Source: Neolentinus lepideus HHB14362 ss-1
Taxonomy: Eukaryota; Basidiomycota; Agaricomycetes; Gloeophyllales; Gloeophyllaceae
Length of the DNA stretch: 64,000 nt
Assembly (NCBI GenBank): GCA_001632425.1
Contig: KV425575.1
Coordinates: 305,462-369,461 of the forward strand
Reading direction: 5' to 3'
Both the position numbers and the translations under genes were made by a program. Positions 1 to 12,473 of this stretch are shown here, piece after piece. How positions within the stretch are numbered: the first letter of the stretch is position 1; each line of letters begins with the position of its first letter. The notes under the pieces were generated by a model that was not told the DNA's origin, ran no database searches, and worked only from the letters and a program-made list of their open reading frames with translations.

Positions 1-257
1 AGTAGATATCTGGCTTTCCACCGCACCTTGTCTCATGAAGAATGGAGCTCGGCTTCGGCGTGTATAACTACTTTCAGCACCGCGCTGTTACATGCGGATC
101 CAGACGGCGACATAATAATTAGCGTTGCGTTCTTGATGGTCTCATCATACGCGAGGCTTATCAATAAAAGCTAGCCTTCCCGCTTGTCTTTGGCTATAAA
201 ATGCATCGATGAATTTGTTCTAGATTCAGGTTGTGCCTCTGAGCATTCCTAATCACC
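1..257. other. Window edge, upstream of the OYE pseudogene
   Basis: This is the 5' flank of the decayed OYE copy. Nearest the gene it still resembles the upstream flank of the intact copy at 33676 and beyond. I see no gene or clear signal in it. Confidence 0.4.
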
Positions 258-1647
<1,390 letters not shown>

Positions 1648-1818
1648 CAGGGCCACGACGAACCCGGTAAGAAAGGAGCTGACTGGTGATTGCAATAAGG
1701 ATAGGTACATGGTATATACATGTATCAGTAGAAATGAGGTAGTACTAGTTATTGGATACGACAGTGCAATTATGATAAGAGGTAACCGGGCACTGTAAGG
1801 CGTATTGCACTACAAAGA

Positions 1819-2880
1819 TCAGGAAGTGGGCTCTTGTCCAGTGCAGGTAGAGTCCTTTTGTATGCTGCTATGTGCAGATGATGTTGGCCTCCTTCCGAGC
1901 GTCGACGCTGTGAATATGTCGTGCGAGATGCTATAGAAACTGGCCAAGAGGGAGCACGAAAATCTGGTTGGAGATGAGGATACCGTAGTCGTCGTCGTCG
2001 CTGGTTCGGTCTGCAATTGGGCCGTGGACGCGTACCACCTCTATAAGACCATCCAAACTCTCCTGAATCTTATTGGACGAGTCCCCGACCAACGTCAGAT
2101 GATGATCAGATCGTCTTCGCAGACAGGCAAGTCCATAGGGTTTGGGGAGGCCTACCCTTCGCCCGGCGTTCCACGTCATTCAACAAAAGTGGGAAGCAGA
2201 ACCACCTATCTAGATGCACAGACTTCCCGTATCGAAGGTCTTATAGGTCACCTGCGCGAGGATGTATAGGATCGTTCGGGTCTGCGGAGTGAGATTTACT
2301 ATACGCAGGTGGCGGAGGTCTAGACCATCACTTTGTCCGTCAGAGGGTCTTGGCTGCACTGCTATTCCGTCGTGCGCTGTGGTAGAGGCTTGGGCTTCCT
2401 CGATTTGCGCCTCCCACTCCTGCCACTCTTCGTGTCTGACGTGCCAAGACCACTTCTGGTATTGAAGGCTGCTGCGAGATACCGTGGTGCTGGCAGTTAG
2501 GTCGAGGAATGATTTGCAAGCAATCTAACCGCTGGCGGTTATGCGAAGCCAGCGGAGATGGTTACTAGTCTGAAGTGTCGGAACCGTGGTCGTCTTCATC
2601 GCCGGGGTCTGAAGATGAACACAACGTGTCTTCTCCTTCTAAATTGTATGGGCTATAGTCATGACGATGTCTTCCGAGTTTCGTGCTTTGTCTTTGTAGT
2701 GGATGTCGCTGTTGGCCAGCCACGGATGCTGAACCCTCTTTCCTTGATTGCAACGGCCGTCTCAAGCCGAGACGACTCGGAGAACGCGGAGGAATACGTG
2801 AAATCGTGCGGTTCGTTGTGAGCATCTGGTAAACACGTACTGGCTTGCGTACCTGTGATGGTAGACGGAATATTTGACAT
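1819..2880 (-). pseudogene. Pseudogene of the acidic unknown protein (copy of 30595-32004)
   Basis: The minus strand shows broken reading frames that match the intact 469-residue protein at 30595-32004. The start block (MSNIP, GTQAST, NEPHDF) lies near 2880-2790. The IPPRSPSRLGLR block and the acidic run ending in GDEDDHGSDTSD lie at about 2770-2565. A WQEWEAQIEEAQ-like segment lies near 2400, and C-terminal ISHDI and RPTSSAHS-like traces lie near 1940-1870. The pieces fall in different frames with deletions between them, so the gene is dead. It converges on the OYE pseudogene exactly as the intact pair does. Confidence 0.85.
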
Positions 2881-3286
2881 AATCCGTGTATAACTCTGCT
2901 GTTTATGTTATCTGTTTACTTATGCTCAAGTTAGGTTGATCATGCATGTCCAAGATTATATAGACCCATGCTTATTTTAACGTCGCAAGCATTGTACTGA
3001 GTAGCAGCGATGGTCACATAGACACTGTCGTAGTCGATGCTGGGTGAACAAGTGCATAGCTGAAATTGCTGTATCGTCATACCAGATCAAAATATTGTCA
3101 CTACGACAAAACGCCACAGCGACCAGAAAGGGAAAGTCCGATTCAAGGGCCGACTGGCGACCAGCTGGACTGGCGTCACGCGCCATCGAAAATTAGTGGT
3201 TTCAATAAACCACCATCATCCTTCTCCCTTTCCACGGTTAGCTGTTATCTACCTCACGTCTACGGGGTTCCGCCGGGTTGCGCATC
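2881..3286. other. Intergenic region, promoter side of the RRM gene
   Basis: This lies between the decayed cassette and the RNA-binding protein gene. It must hold the RRM gene promoter and 5' leader. I recognise no gene, repeat or specific site. Confidence 0.4.
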
Positions 3287-5638
3287 ATGGACGCTGACAT
3301 GAAGAACACGGACGATGTCGAGGACAAGCCGAGGGACCGCGAGAGAGACAGGGACTTTGACAGAGACAGGGAAAGGGACAAGGAGAGAGACAGAGATAGG
3401 AAGGGTCGTGATAGAGACAGGGACCGTGAGAGACGAGAGTCTGGTCAGTAACCGCGTCCTGTATTATATTCTGCATTCTAAATCGATATGATATTTTGAG
3501 TTTCAGGTCGAAGCCGTCGCGGTACACGAGATGGTGACCACTGGGAGCCAGAGAGGCGAAACGGCGATGTGGGTACAAGCGCAGTGACGATGAGAATACC
3601 AATTCGCTTTCGTTCTTACAAATGCTAAATAGCGTCGCCGGCACTCGCGAAGCCGCTCGCGATCTCGCTCCCGGCGTCGTTCCAGATCTCCTAGACGTCG
3701 TCGTTCCCGTTCGCGGTCGCGTTCTCGGTCGCGTTCTCGGACGCGGTCGAACAGTAGGAAGCCTGCTGACCCATTTGCTCGTTCCTTGGGTGGACCGATG
3801 AACGCACCACATGAAGAAGCAGTTGAATTTGCGAAACACAGCAAGAGAGAAAATCGGGTCTACGTCGGAAATCTCAGTTACGACGTCAAGTACAGGGACC
3901 TGATGGAATTCATGAGGGGAGGTGGGTTGGGAGATCTCAGTTTAGCTGTTTCTGTTAGTCTGGAGAGCGGGAGATGGTGGCAAGGCCCAAGGCACAGGCG
4001 ATTCGCGGTTCGCTCAGAGTTCGCTTGGAGAGGAGTGGTTTCATCAGCTGCTCGAGGAGGGCGTCGCTTCAATTTTGGTTTTACTGATGGATGGCGAGTT
4101 GAGAGGATGGTTTATTGATGGGAGCTTTCTTTTGGGGTTATTAGCTGGTGAGGTCCTGTTCGCCGAGGTTCTCGTAACTCCCACCGGTGTCTCTAAGGGC
4201 TGCGGGTGAGTTAATGACACCCATTTATAAGCGACGGTGATACTGAGATTCATCTTCGTCAGTATCGTCGAGTTCGCCTCTCTAGAAGACGCTCAGCGCT
4301 CAATCCGCGAATTATCCGAGGTACCACTGCTGGGTCGACCAGTCTTTATTCGTGAGGTGTGTTCGCAATTATTGCTTGACAGAGCGAGATATGGACGACG
4401 CCGCAGGATCGAGAGAATGAATCCCGGTTTGGTGCCACTCCCGTTCCGGGCAAAATAGGTATGGCAATGGCTGGGCAAGGATTGCACGCGCAACCGCCGC
4501 CGCGTCCTCCTCACCACAATTACTTCGGTCACGAGAACCCTGGGAATCAGTTATACGTCGGCAATGTAAGTTCGAGCAGCTAAAGTTGTATGTCTGGCTC
4601 TAACGACCAGATACTCCAGTTGCCTTATCAGGCTGGCTGGCAGGACCTAAAGGATCTCTTTAGATCTGCTGGAAACATTGTTCGGGCTGATATTAATATC
4701 GGTGCGGATGGTCGTCCCAAGGGATCTGGAACCGTCATCTTTGAGACTTCCAAGGATGCTGGGAATGCCATTCGTGCGTATGAAGGTTGTAACGCTGTTT
4801 CTGACCCGAGACTTACTGATCATGCAGAAATGTACAACGGATTCGACTGGTATGGACGTCAACTCGAGGTTCGCTTGGTAAGTGCCCTCTGGCTAAGACG
4901 TACAACATTCATTAACACCCCTGGCTAGGATCGATACGCTGGTCTGTCCGGACCAGGGACCTTCCGTGGCAGCTTCAGGGGTGGGCTTCGCGGTGGCGGT
5001 TTCCGTGGAGGCCTCAGAGGAGGCGGCGGTGGCTTTAGGGGCGGTTTCCGTGGAGGCTACCAGGGTACTGGTGCTGGTGCTGGCCGCGACTTTTCCCAGG
5101 ACTTGTACGCCGACTATTCTGGCCCCGACCAGCAAGTGGGCGGTGGACTGAGGATGGACGGGTACGGTGCAGGCTTTGCCAACCAAGGCTTTGGCGGTAC
5201 TACCGGAGGCTTCCCCGACGCGGAACCCAGCCAGCAGATTATGGTCCGCAATGTAAGCACGACCAGCTTTCGTCACTTGGTTGGAGCTTCATTTCTCCCG
5301 CATTTTAGTTACCGTGGTCTACGGCGAACGAAGATCTAGTTGAGCTGTTTGAGACAACCGGTCAGGTCGAATTGGCGGAGATCCTTTTTGAAGGCACCAG
5401 ATCCAAGGGCATGGGTGTGGTGCAGTTCTCGACTATCCCGGAAGCGGAAACTGCGATCGCCAAGTTCCAAAATTACATGTATGGTGGTCGGCCACTCGGT
5501 GAGCATAGGACTATCAATCGTTTTAAACATTGCACTGATGTCTCGGCAGATGTTCGCTTCAACGACCGATGGCACACATTCACACCGACTGCCGCAAAAG
5601 GAGGCCAAGTCGTCCCTATGCAACCTGACGCTGCATAA
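3287..5638 (+). CDS. Three-RRM RNA-binding protein, Gbp2/Hrb1-like, with RS domain
   Basis: Probably a nuclear shuttling mRNP protein that coats nascent mRNA and links splicing quality control to export, as Gbp2/Hrb1 do in yeast. The start ATG at 3287 opens a run of RD/RE dipeptides, and the next exons encode an RS-rich stretch (about 3640-3760). RRM1 starts at ENRVYVGNLSYDV and continues over two further exons (KGCGIVEFAS). RRM2 starts at NQLYVGNLPYQAGW with RNP1-like KGSGTVIFE. A Gly/Arg/Phe-rich FRGG linker follows (about 4960-5090). RRM3 starts at QQIMVRNLPWSTANEDL with KGMGVVQFS and ends DVRFNDRWH near the stop. About eight short introns are needed; one of 50 nt separates IRE from DRENESRFG. 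It converges on TPS2 with about 305 bp between stops. The family is clear. The exact yeast orthologue (Gbp2 or Hrb1) cannot be decided here. Confidence 0.9.
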
Positions 5639-5943
5639 GCAGTTTGCCAAGGTCAGGTGTCTTCTCTTTGTTTGGGCCCCATGCTTCTCGTCCCTTCTTG
5701 GGCTGCTTGCGATGATGAAGTATAATCGTTTATTGATGTGTACGTGTATGAATGATACATGAAAAATAAACTTCTTTGTCTCCCCTCTGTGCATTCCCAT
5801 TTAACGAAGCTGTATGAGATCTTTAATCTATGGAGAATATAGTCGTTGTGTAATCAAATATGAGCCAGATCAGAAAGCCAAGTCATTATCGCGAGTCGTT
5901 AAAGTTCTTGTCTATAGTAAACGAAGCGGAGGAACGGAGGGAA
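5639..5943. other. Convergent 3' intergenic region
   Basis: This short region lies between the stop codons of the RRM gene (+) and TPS2 (-). It should hold both 3' UTRs. I see no other feature. Confidence 0.4.
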
Positions 5944-8900
5944 TCAGAGGCTGGACTTGACATCGTTGACAATATTGAGCATGCTTTCGACGACTTCCTC
6001 GGGCGTCGTGACGTGCCAGCTAGCGAGCGTCTTTTTGCTGCTGTGACCCACGGCGGTCGTGAAGATGGCTTCTGGGGCGAGAGCGAGCTCTTGTTGGGGG
6101 TGCACGGACTTGTCCTTGACCGCGAGCGTGACCGACAACGGGGCGTCCATCTTCCATTTCGTTGCGCCGCTAGGGAACAAGAGCGCGCGGAACATGTCCT
6201 CGTCGGTCTGGAAAAGAGTGAACTCGGCTCAGTCGCTGTAGACCACGCGACAAAGTGGCCATCCCTACCTTGTCGTCTCCGGCACAGAAGACGAACTGGG
6301 CGTCAGGGTTCAAGTACAATATCCGCTTCACAATCTCGCCCTTGTTGACAGCGATCGGCCGCACCTCCAGGTTCTTCTTGCCAACCAAGACTAGAAAACA
6401 CGGCCCATCATCATCATCAATACACGTGTGCACTGGTATTAGCACTCACCCTCGATCGGCCTCTTGTGCACGAGGTTGTTCTCGAGAAGGTCCTGGCACT
6501 GCCTGCACTGGAACGCGCCCCACTCCGGGTCGCTCGAACGGTAATGCCACGTAATCGAGCTCTTCTTGACCTCAATATGGCTCCCAGTCGTGCGCTAGCG
6601 CCGCATCAAAACCCAACCAATCCTACCCCCAGCACAGCCCACTCACCTCTGTGTAATACTTGAAAATCTCGTGCACCTCGCTCATCCAGCTCATATCGAG
6701 GCTCTCGGTAAAGTTCGTCCACCCCTCCTGCCCGGGCTCGCGGATGAACCCGCCGTGCTCCGCGCTCATCCCGAGCGCCGCAAAGTGACCGAGGTGCTGC
6801 TCCAAAAACGCCTGGTCGCGCCCCGAGATAATATACACCACATTCCGCGCGTCCGCCGTCAGCTTCGCCAGCGCCTCCAGCGTCCCCTCGCTCGGCACCG
6901 CCATCGACGGCGTCTTCACGATCGGCGTCAGCGTCCCCTGCGTCGCACCGTCAGCACCGCGAAAGAGGAAAGAGAGGACCGGCCGCAACGCACGTCATAG
7001 TCGAACAGGAACAGCCGCTTCCCCGCCCTCCGATACCACCCCTCCATCACGTCCATCGGCAGCCGCGGCGTCTGCCTCGCCATCCCCGCTGCGCCCACGC
7101 GCTCGAGCAGCATCTGCACCAGCATCGCCGCCCACGTATGGCTCGTATGCGTCGTCACCTGCTTGTACAAGCTCGCGTGACGCCTCGCCTTCTCCTCGTC
7201 GCTCATCAACAGGCCGTGGTTCATCGCCGCCGCGACCTCCTATATATACCAATGATTGATGTGTGTCAGCGATCAGGGGCGTGGCTTCCAGAAGGATGAG
7301 AAGAGAGCCGAGAAACGTCTGTCCCTCCGTGTCCGTCTCCGCTCCGTGCCTCATCAACCAGATCCACCCAATCTGAGCGAAGCCGTCCCACCAAGGGGTA
7401 TAAATAGCCCGTCTCCACCCACCGCTCGCCTGCCGGCTGCCAAATCACACTCCAATCTCACAAACCCATCCCAATCACACCAAGACACGCCTGGTCCCAC
7501 GAAACCCTGACCATCTCCCAGATCCAAAAACACCGAAAACACCCCTTCCCAACACCCACCCAGAAACCAAAAAGCAAGCCACACAAATCCAAATCCAAAT
7601 CCAAATCCAAATCCAAATCCCAATCCCAATCCCAAACCACAAACCGCAAATCCCAAACCGCAAATCCCAAAAAAGCCCAATCCCAAATCCAAATCCACTC
7701 ACCCCTAAATTCCACGGATTCACCAACATCGCCTCCCCCATATCCCCGCTAATCCCCATAAACTCGCTCAGCACCAACGGGCTCCTTCCGCCTCTCTCCT
7801 GCGCGATCACAAACTCCATGCTCGTCGTGTTCATTCCGTCGCGCAGCGGCGTGATCACGCCCAGGTCCGCTACGGAGAGGAGCGCGTAGAATTCGTCTTT
7901 CTTGATCGTTTGGTGGCTGCGGGGAGGGGGGGGGGTGAGTAAGGGAGGGAAGAAAAGGAGGAAAGGAAGGGAGGAAGTAAGTAAGTAAAGGAAAGGCGGG
8001 CGAGCGGACAGCGATCAAAACCCAGGAACGACAGAAGCGAGCCCGTCGATCAAGAAGCCCGCCCGAAACACGGGAGAGAAGCCAAAAGGCACCCACGGCC
8101 CCCCGCGTTCTTGAAACGCGACAACCGGGCTCAAAGAAACGACACCAAGACGCGAAGAGCCTCCCCCCTCCCTCGCCCCACACCCAAACCCCCCTCCCCA
8201 AACAACCTAAACCACTCACTAATGATGCACCGGCACGAAATCCAAACTCCCCCACTCCCCATTCACCTGCGCCACAATCTCGCTGATCTGCCTCTCCAAC
8301 CTCGGCGAGTCCGCGAGCGCGGGCGACGTGACTTGGATGAGCACGACGCGGCCGCGCCACTCGGGGTAGTCGGTGAGGAGCTTGTTGAAGGCGCGGAGCT
8401 GGGGGGAAAAGGGGGGTGGGGGGGAGAGAGGAAGAGGAGGTGAGGGAGGAAGAAGAGGAGAGGAGGTCAGGAGAAGACGGGAGGGAGTGGGTGTGTTTTT
8501 GCGGGGATGTGGGTTATTGTTTGAGAAGAGTAGGTGGGTTTTTGTTTGAGAAGAGTAGGTGGGTTTTTGTTTGAGAAGAGTAGGTAGGTTTTTGTTTGGG
8601 AAGAATGGTGGGTTTTTGTTCGGGAGAGAGGAAGAGGAAGAGGGAGAGAGAGGTCAGAACAACACCCCAGCACCCAGCACCCAACAAAGCACCCACCTTC
8701 TGCACGACCCCCTTGACCACATCGAGCTTGTCCCTTCCCACGATGATCTTCTTCCCCTCGTACAGCGCGCGCAGCGCCTCGAGTTTCGGCTGGATGCCTG
8801 GGCGGAGGCTGGGGGGTGGTTAGTGGTGGAGTGAGGAGGGAGGAGGGAGGAGGGAGGAGGGGAGGAGAAAGGAGGGGAGGAGAGAGGAGAATGGAGCAGA

Positions 8901-10706
8901 GAGGGGAGGGAGGGGTGAAGATAATGTAACGTAGAACACAGAAACACGAAAACAAAGTGGGGCGGTGAAGAAATGGAATGAGGAGAGAGGAGATAAGAAA
9001 TCCAAACTCCGAGGGAAGGTCGGCACGCAAAAATCGAAAAACCCCACCCCCCAAACACAAAACAAAACAAAACCATAACCAAAACCAAACCCCACCCCAA
9101 ACAAAACCAAAACCAAAAAAGAAAACTCACACATCCTTCCCGACCCTCTCCGCGTCGACGCCCACCGGGCAGTGGCGCACGCCCGTGACGTGGCCCGCGA
9201 CGTCGATGCCCTGCTGCGAGTCGTTAGTGAGTAAGGTGAGGAGGGGGGAGGAGGGTGATGAGGAGGGGGAGGAGGGTGATGAGGAGGGCGAAGAACGAGT
9301 ACAATCCTGACAACACCGTCCGTTACCCCCCCTCCCCAAAACCCAAACACCCCTCATCCCCAAACAAAGCCCAAACACTCACCTTCGCCCCCGCGGCGAT
9401 CTCGTACCCACACACGCGCACGCACGAGCTCGTAAAGTGGCGCGAGTAGGAGTAGGTCTGGAAGCAGACGAGGTTCGCGCCGAGCATGCCGTCGAGGATC
9501 TCTTTGCGGCCTGGGGGGGTAGTTGTGTAAGTTTGGAGTTGCGGGGAAAGGGAAAAAGGGACACTCACGCGGCAGACAGCGAAAGACCTCGGAGCTCGGA
9601 AACGGCGTGTGCACAAACAGGCCCACGTACGCGTCGGGGAGCATCTGGCGGACCATCCTGCGCACAGCACATCAGACAGCTTAGAAGATAGACGGACGGA
9701 CGACGCGTACTGCGGCACGAGGAGCAGGTGGTAGTCGTGCACCCAGACGAGGTCGCCCGGCTGGTAGACTTGCCTGTGCGAGGTGGTGAGGGTCTGCGAA
9801 GAAAAACGGGGGGGAACGCTCACTTGAGTTTGTCGGCAAAGGCGTGGTTGGCGTGTTCGTACGCGGGCCAGTGTCTGTCGGCGGAGGCGTACTCTGTGGC
9901 GACGTCCTGCCAGAGGAGGTAGTGGAAGAGCGGCCAGAGGGCTGCGGAAGCGTAAGTGTAAGTAGGGGGTGGGATGGAGGGAGGACGCACTCTGCTTGCA
10001 GTAGCCGTCGTAGTGGCCGTGGGCGACCTTGTCGTCGAGCCACACGGGCACGAGCTGTGGGCCCGTCAGGGTGAGTAGCAGGAGATGATAAGCGACGCAC
10101 CTTGAGCCCCCTGCCCCCGCCCTCGTGCTCGGCGTCCTCATACTCGCGTATGGCGTCCTCGAGCGCGGCGCGGTCGTCCCCGCGCAGGCCCTCGGCGGGG
10201 ATCTTCGGGCGGTCGGGGTTGTCGGGCGACTGGGTGGCGGAGAAGGCGGGCGGGGCGGCGTAGATGTCGCCGGGCCAGCCGACGAGGAGCTGCTGGTGGG
10301 TGGCGGAGAGGGAGCGGATGCCGGAGATCATGGCGGCGTGGCCGTAGCGCNNNNNNNNNNNNNNNNNNNNNNNNNNNNNNNNNNNNNNNNNNNNNNNNNN
10401 NNNNNNNNNNNNNNNNNNNNNNNNNNNNNNNNNNNNNNNNNNNNNNNNNNNNNNNNNNNNNNNNNNNNNNNNNNNNNNNNNNNNNNNNNNNNNNNNNNNN
10501 NNNNNNNNNNNNNNNNNNNNGGCGGCGGCGGGGGATGGGGCGGCGAGGGAGCAGGTGAGGGGGAGGTAGTGGGAGACGTGGATGACGCGGCCGGAGAGGG
10601 GGATGCCCTTTGCTGCGTGCTGATCCTCGAGGGAGCGGATGGTGTCGAGGATGCTGGGGAGCGGCGGGGAGGGCTGGGTCAGGGCGGGTTCGGAGAAGCT
10701 GTCCAT
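5944..10706 (-). CDS. TPS2: Trehalose-6-phosphate phosphatase (two-domain GT20 + HAD)
   Basis: This dephosphorylates trehalose-6-phosphate in the cytosolic trehalose synthase complex. The start ATG (10706-10704) opens MDSFSEPALTQ. The N-terminal GT20-like domain follows in order: HQQLLVGWPGDIY, VPVWLDDKVAHGHYDGYC, LWPLFHYLLWQD, GDLVWVHDYHLLLVP, GLFVHTPFPSSEVFRCLP, NLVCFQTYSYSRHF, VGVDAERVGKD, VLIQVTSPA, and DLGVITPLRDGMNTTSMEFV. The C-terminal HAD phosphatase has motif I DYDGTLTPIV, interrupted after DYD by a 54-nt intron, then the ISGRD motif and WHYRSSDPEWGAFQ, ending in KNLEVRP and FCAGDD. The intact HAD motif argues for Tps2 over the regulatory Tps3/Tsl1 type. About a dozen introns are present, several over 250 bp and made of simple repeats. 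A 170-N gap (10351-10520) removes part of the first exon. The gap size may not be real, so the reading frame across it is not certain. Confidence 0.93.
7580..7645. repeat. (CAAATC)n microsatellite in a TPS2 intron
   Basis: Several perfect hexamer units are followed by degenerate CCCAAT and CGCAAATCCCAAAC units running to about 7690. The repeat lies inside the long intron at about 7250-7710 of TPS2. Confidence 0.85.
8521..8620. repeat. Four-copy 25-bp tandem repeat in a TPS2 intron
   Basis: The unit starts at 8521, 8546, 8571 and 8596, a period of exactly 25 bp. Each unit begins TTGAGAAGAG or a close variant and ends in a GGTTTTTGT run. The first two copies are identical, and the third and fourth diverge. 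It lies in the intron at about 8402-8695. Confidence 0.88.
8821..8900. repeat. Purine-only low-complexity tract in a TPS2 intron
   Basis: The + strand is almost purely G and A here, with GGAGGGAGGA-type units, so the coding strand is a CT tract. Similar tracts occur at 8400-8480 and 9235-9290. Confidence 0.8.
10351..10520. other. Assembly gap (170 N)
   Basis: A run of Ns interrupts the first exon of TPS2. The missing part encodes the start of the GT20 domain, between the SLAAPSPAAA and RYGHAAM segments. The true length is unknown. Confidence 0.99.
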
Positions 10707-12473
10707 GTTGGTGTGGAGATTGGGACTAGCTGGGGTAATATAGTGTTTGGAATTTGTATTGTAGAGATTATCAGCCTGTCCGTTTCGGGACAAGCTGCGT
10801 AGATTCCAGACAGTCCCGGGCCGGTGACGTCGACCCGCCACTCCTAACCCATCCAACGATCTCCACCTTCATTTGCCTGGATCTACCTCGGATCGCAATT
10901 CCATTAGCCCATCGACGATCCAGAACAGTCTTCATGATCACCCTTGACCCGCGACTGCCCAGGGTAGACTGCCCGTGTCCTTGAAGATAACACGCCAACG
11001 CAGTGACACATCCTAGTCCTACGCAGGCTGCTCTCGCCAGTCTCAGCCATCTTTCTCTCCCTAGTGTCATCATTTCTTACAACTCTTCGCGTACAAGGTG
11101 TGCACACTCCGTTATCAATAACCCGCGCTATTCAGAGTATCCGTTTCGTAATCCTCCCGAGCGTCCCTCCTTGCACGCGCCACGCCCCCCCACAACACTC
11201 AAACCACGTCCAAGCCCACATATATAATCTCGCACTCCCAATCGATGCACCTCAGGCTACCTTCTCGCTATCCCGGGCATACATCGTTTGCAAGCTCGGG
11301 ACAAACCTGCCCGCCCCCACCCCTTCTCCAACACCTCCATCCAGCCAATTACTCATTTTCGTCGACCCCGCCACGTCGTGAAATTACCTCCCCGCCCCGC
11401 CATATCCGGCCTTTTTGCAGGAATCCACTCACAGTCGGGGCTCGAAACAGGTTCCTCCACAACAGGCACCGATTCACTCATTTCTCCCGCCGACATTCTC
11501 GCATTTCAAGTACAGCCTTTTAATCGGCCAGCCGGGTGGTCGAGAGTGCCGAATCGCGACGCTCCCCTCGTCCCGCGCGAGAATATATCCCCAAGCCATC
11601 CCATGCGCTACCGCCAACATGCAAGCACTCCGCGAAGAGGAATGCGACGACTTGCGGCCGCGTGATACAGTCCGCAGGCACTTGGAACAGGCGCAGCATC
11701 TCCAATGCTGGGCACGCGACAGTAAGGAAGAAGCAGTGGCAGAGTGCTCGGCCGTCCGCATATGCAGACCGCGCCTGCTTTCGTACGCGCTGGTGTTCGT
11801 TCGCGCTGATTCTCAGGCGTTCGAACAACGGGCACTTTTCTAGCAGACCGTCACCGGTGGATGGAGAGGGCCGTCCAGTTCCAGCGCAGACGTCGGATAC
11901 CCTGTGGAGCTCGCGATCGCATGACGGCAGCCACGCGACCTCGCGTGTTCGATGTTCGGGCTGCCAGGAGATCAAAGGGTTCGGGCTGCCAGGAGATCAA
12001 AGAACGTGGCTACTTCAATGGCGACGTTACGATGGAGGAGAGGACTGCACGAGAGCGACGATCCTCCCGGGCGAGGACCGACATCTGAGCTCCTCCCGGG
12101 CGTAGATTTCTAGTTCTGTCTTCGTCGCCGCATAGTTCGATAAGTGTTTCAGCGTTCTCGACATTGACATCCGGTACATATGGATCGAATACGCGTATTG
12201 GGTTCGTTGTCCAATCCAGCCTTTACGATCATCAGGGAAACACGTCAGTAAGTACTGGTGCCCGGGCAATGTAGTAGGGAAATTCAAGGGGGACCTACCA
12301 GAGCGAGTGGCCAGGCTGGACATGATATTATGTTGTGAACGAGGATCCAGATGACTGGGTTCGGTATAGCGTTAAAGAGCGCCACAGCATGCATGATGCC
12401 ATTCCCACGATTGAGGCGCGCACATAATGCAAAGAGTTTAAATTTGGCCATTCGCCTTGAAAGATACGCCAGA
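10707..12473. other. Long intergenic region between divergent TPS2 and the cupin gene
   Basis: This should hold the TPS2 promoter (minus) and the promoter of the cupin/JmjC gene (plus). About 1.7 kb shows no convincing gene. A minus-strand open frame at 11520-11975 has a leucine-rich pattern reminiscent of F-box proteins but no domain I can prove. A 25-bp tandem duplication lies at 11955-12004. A TATATAAT box-like string lies near 11220. Confidence 0.4.
11955..12004. repeat. 25-bp tandem duplication
   Basis: Two adjacent copies of a unit beginning TTCGGGCTGCCAGGAGATCA occur at 11955-11979 and 11980-12004. They differ only in the last three bases. Confidence 0.85.

Noticed and set aside
7354..7858. 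Hydrophobic, glycine/tryptophan-rich repeat proteins on the minus strand
   Set aside because: Frames created by the (CAAATC)n repeat in a TPS2 intron. Not coding.
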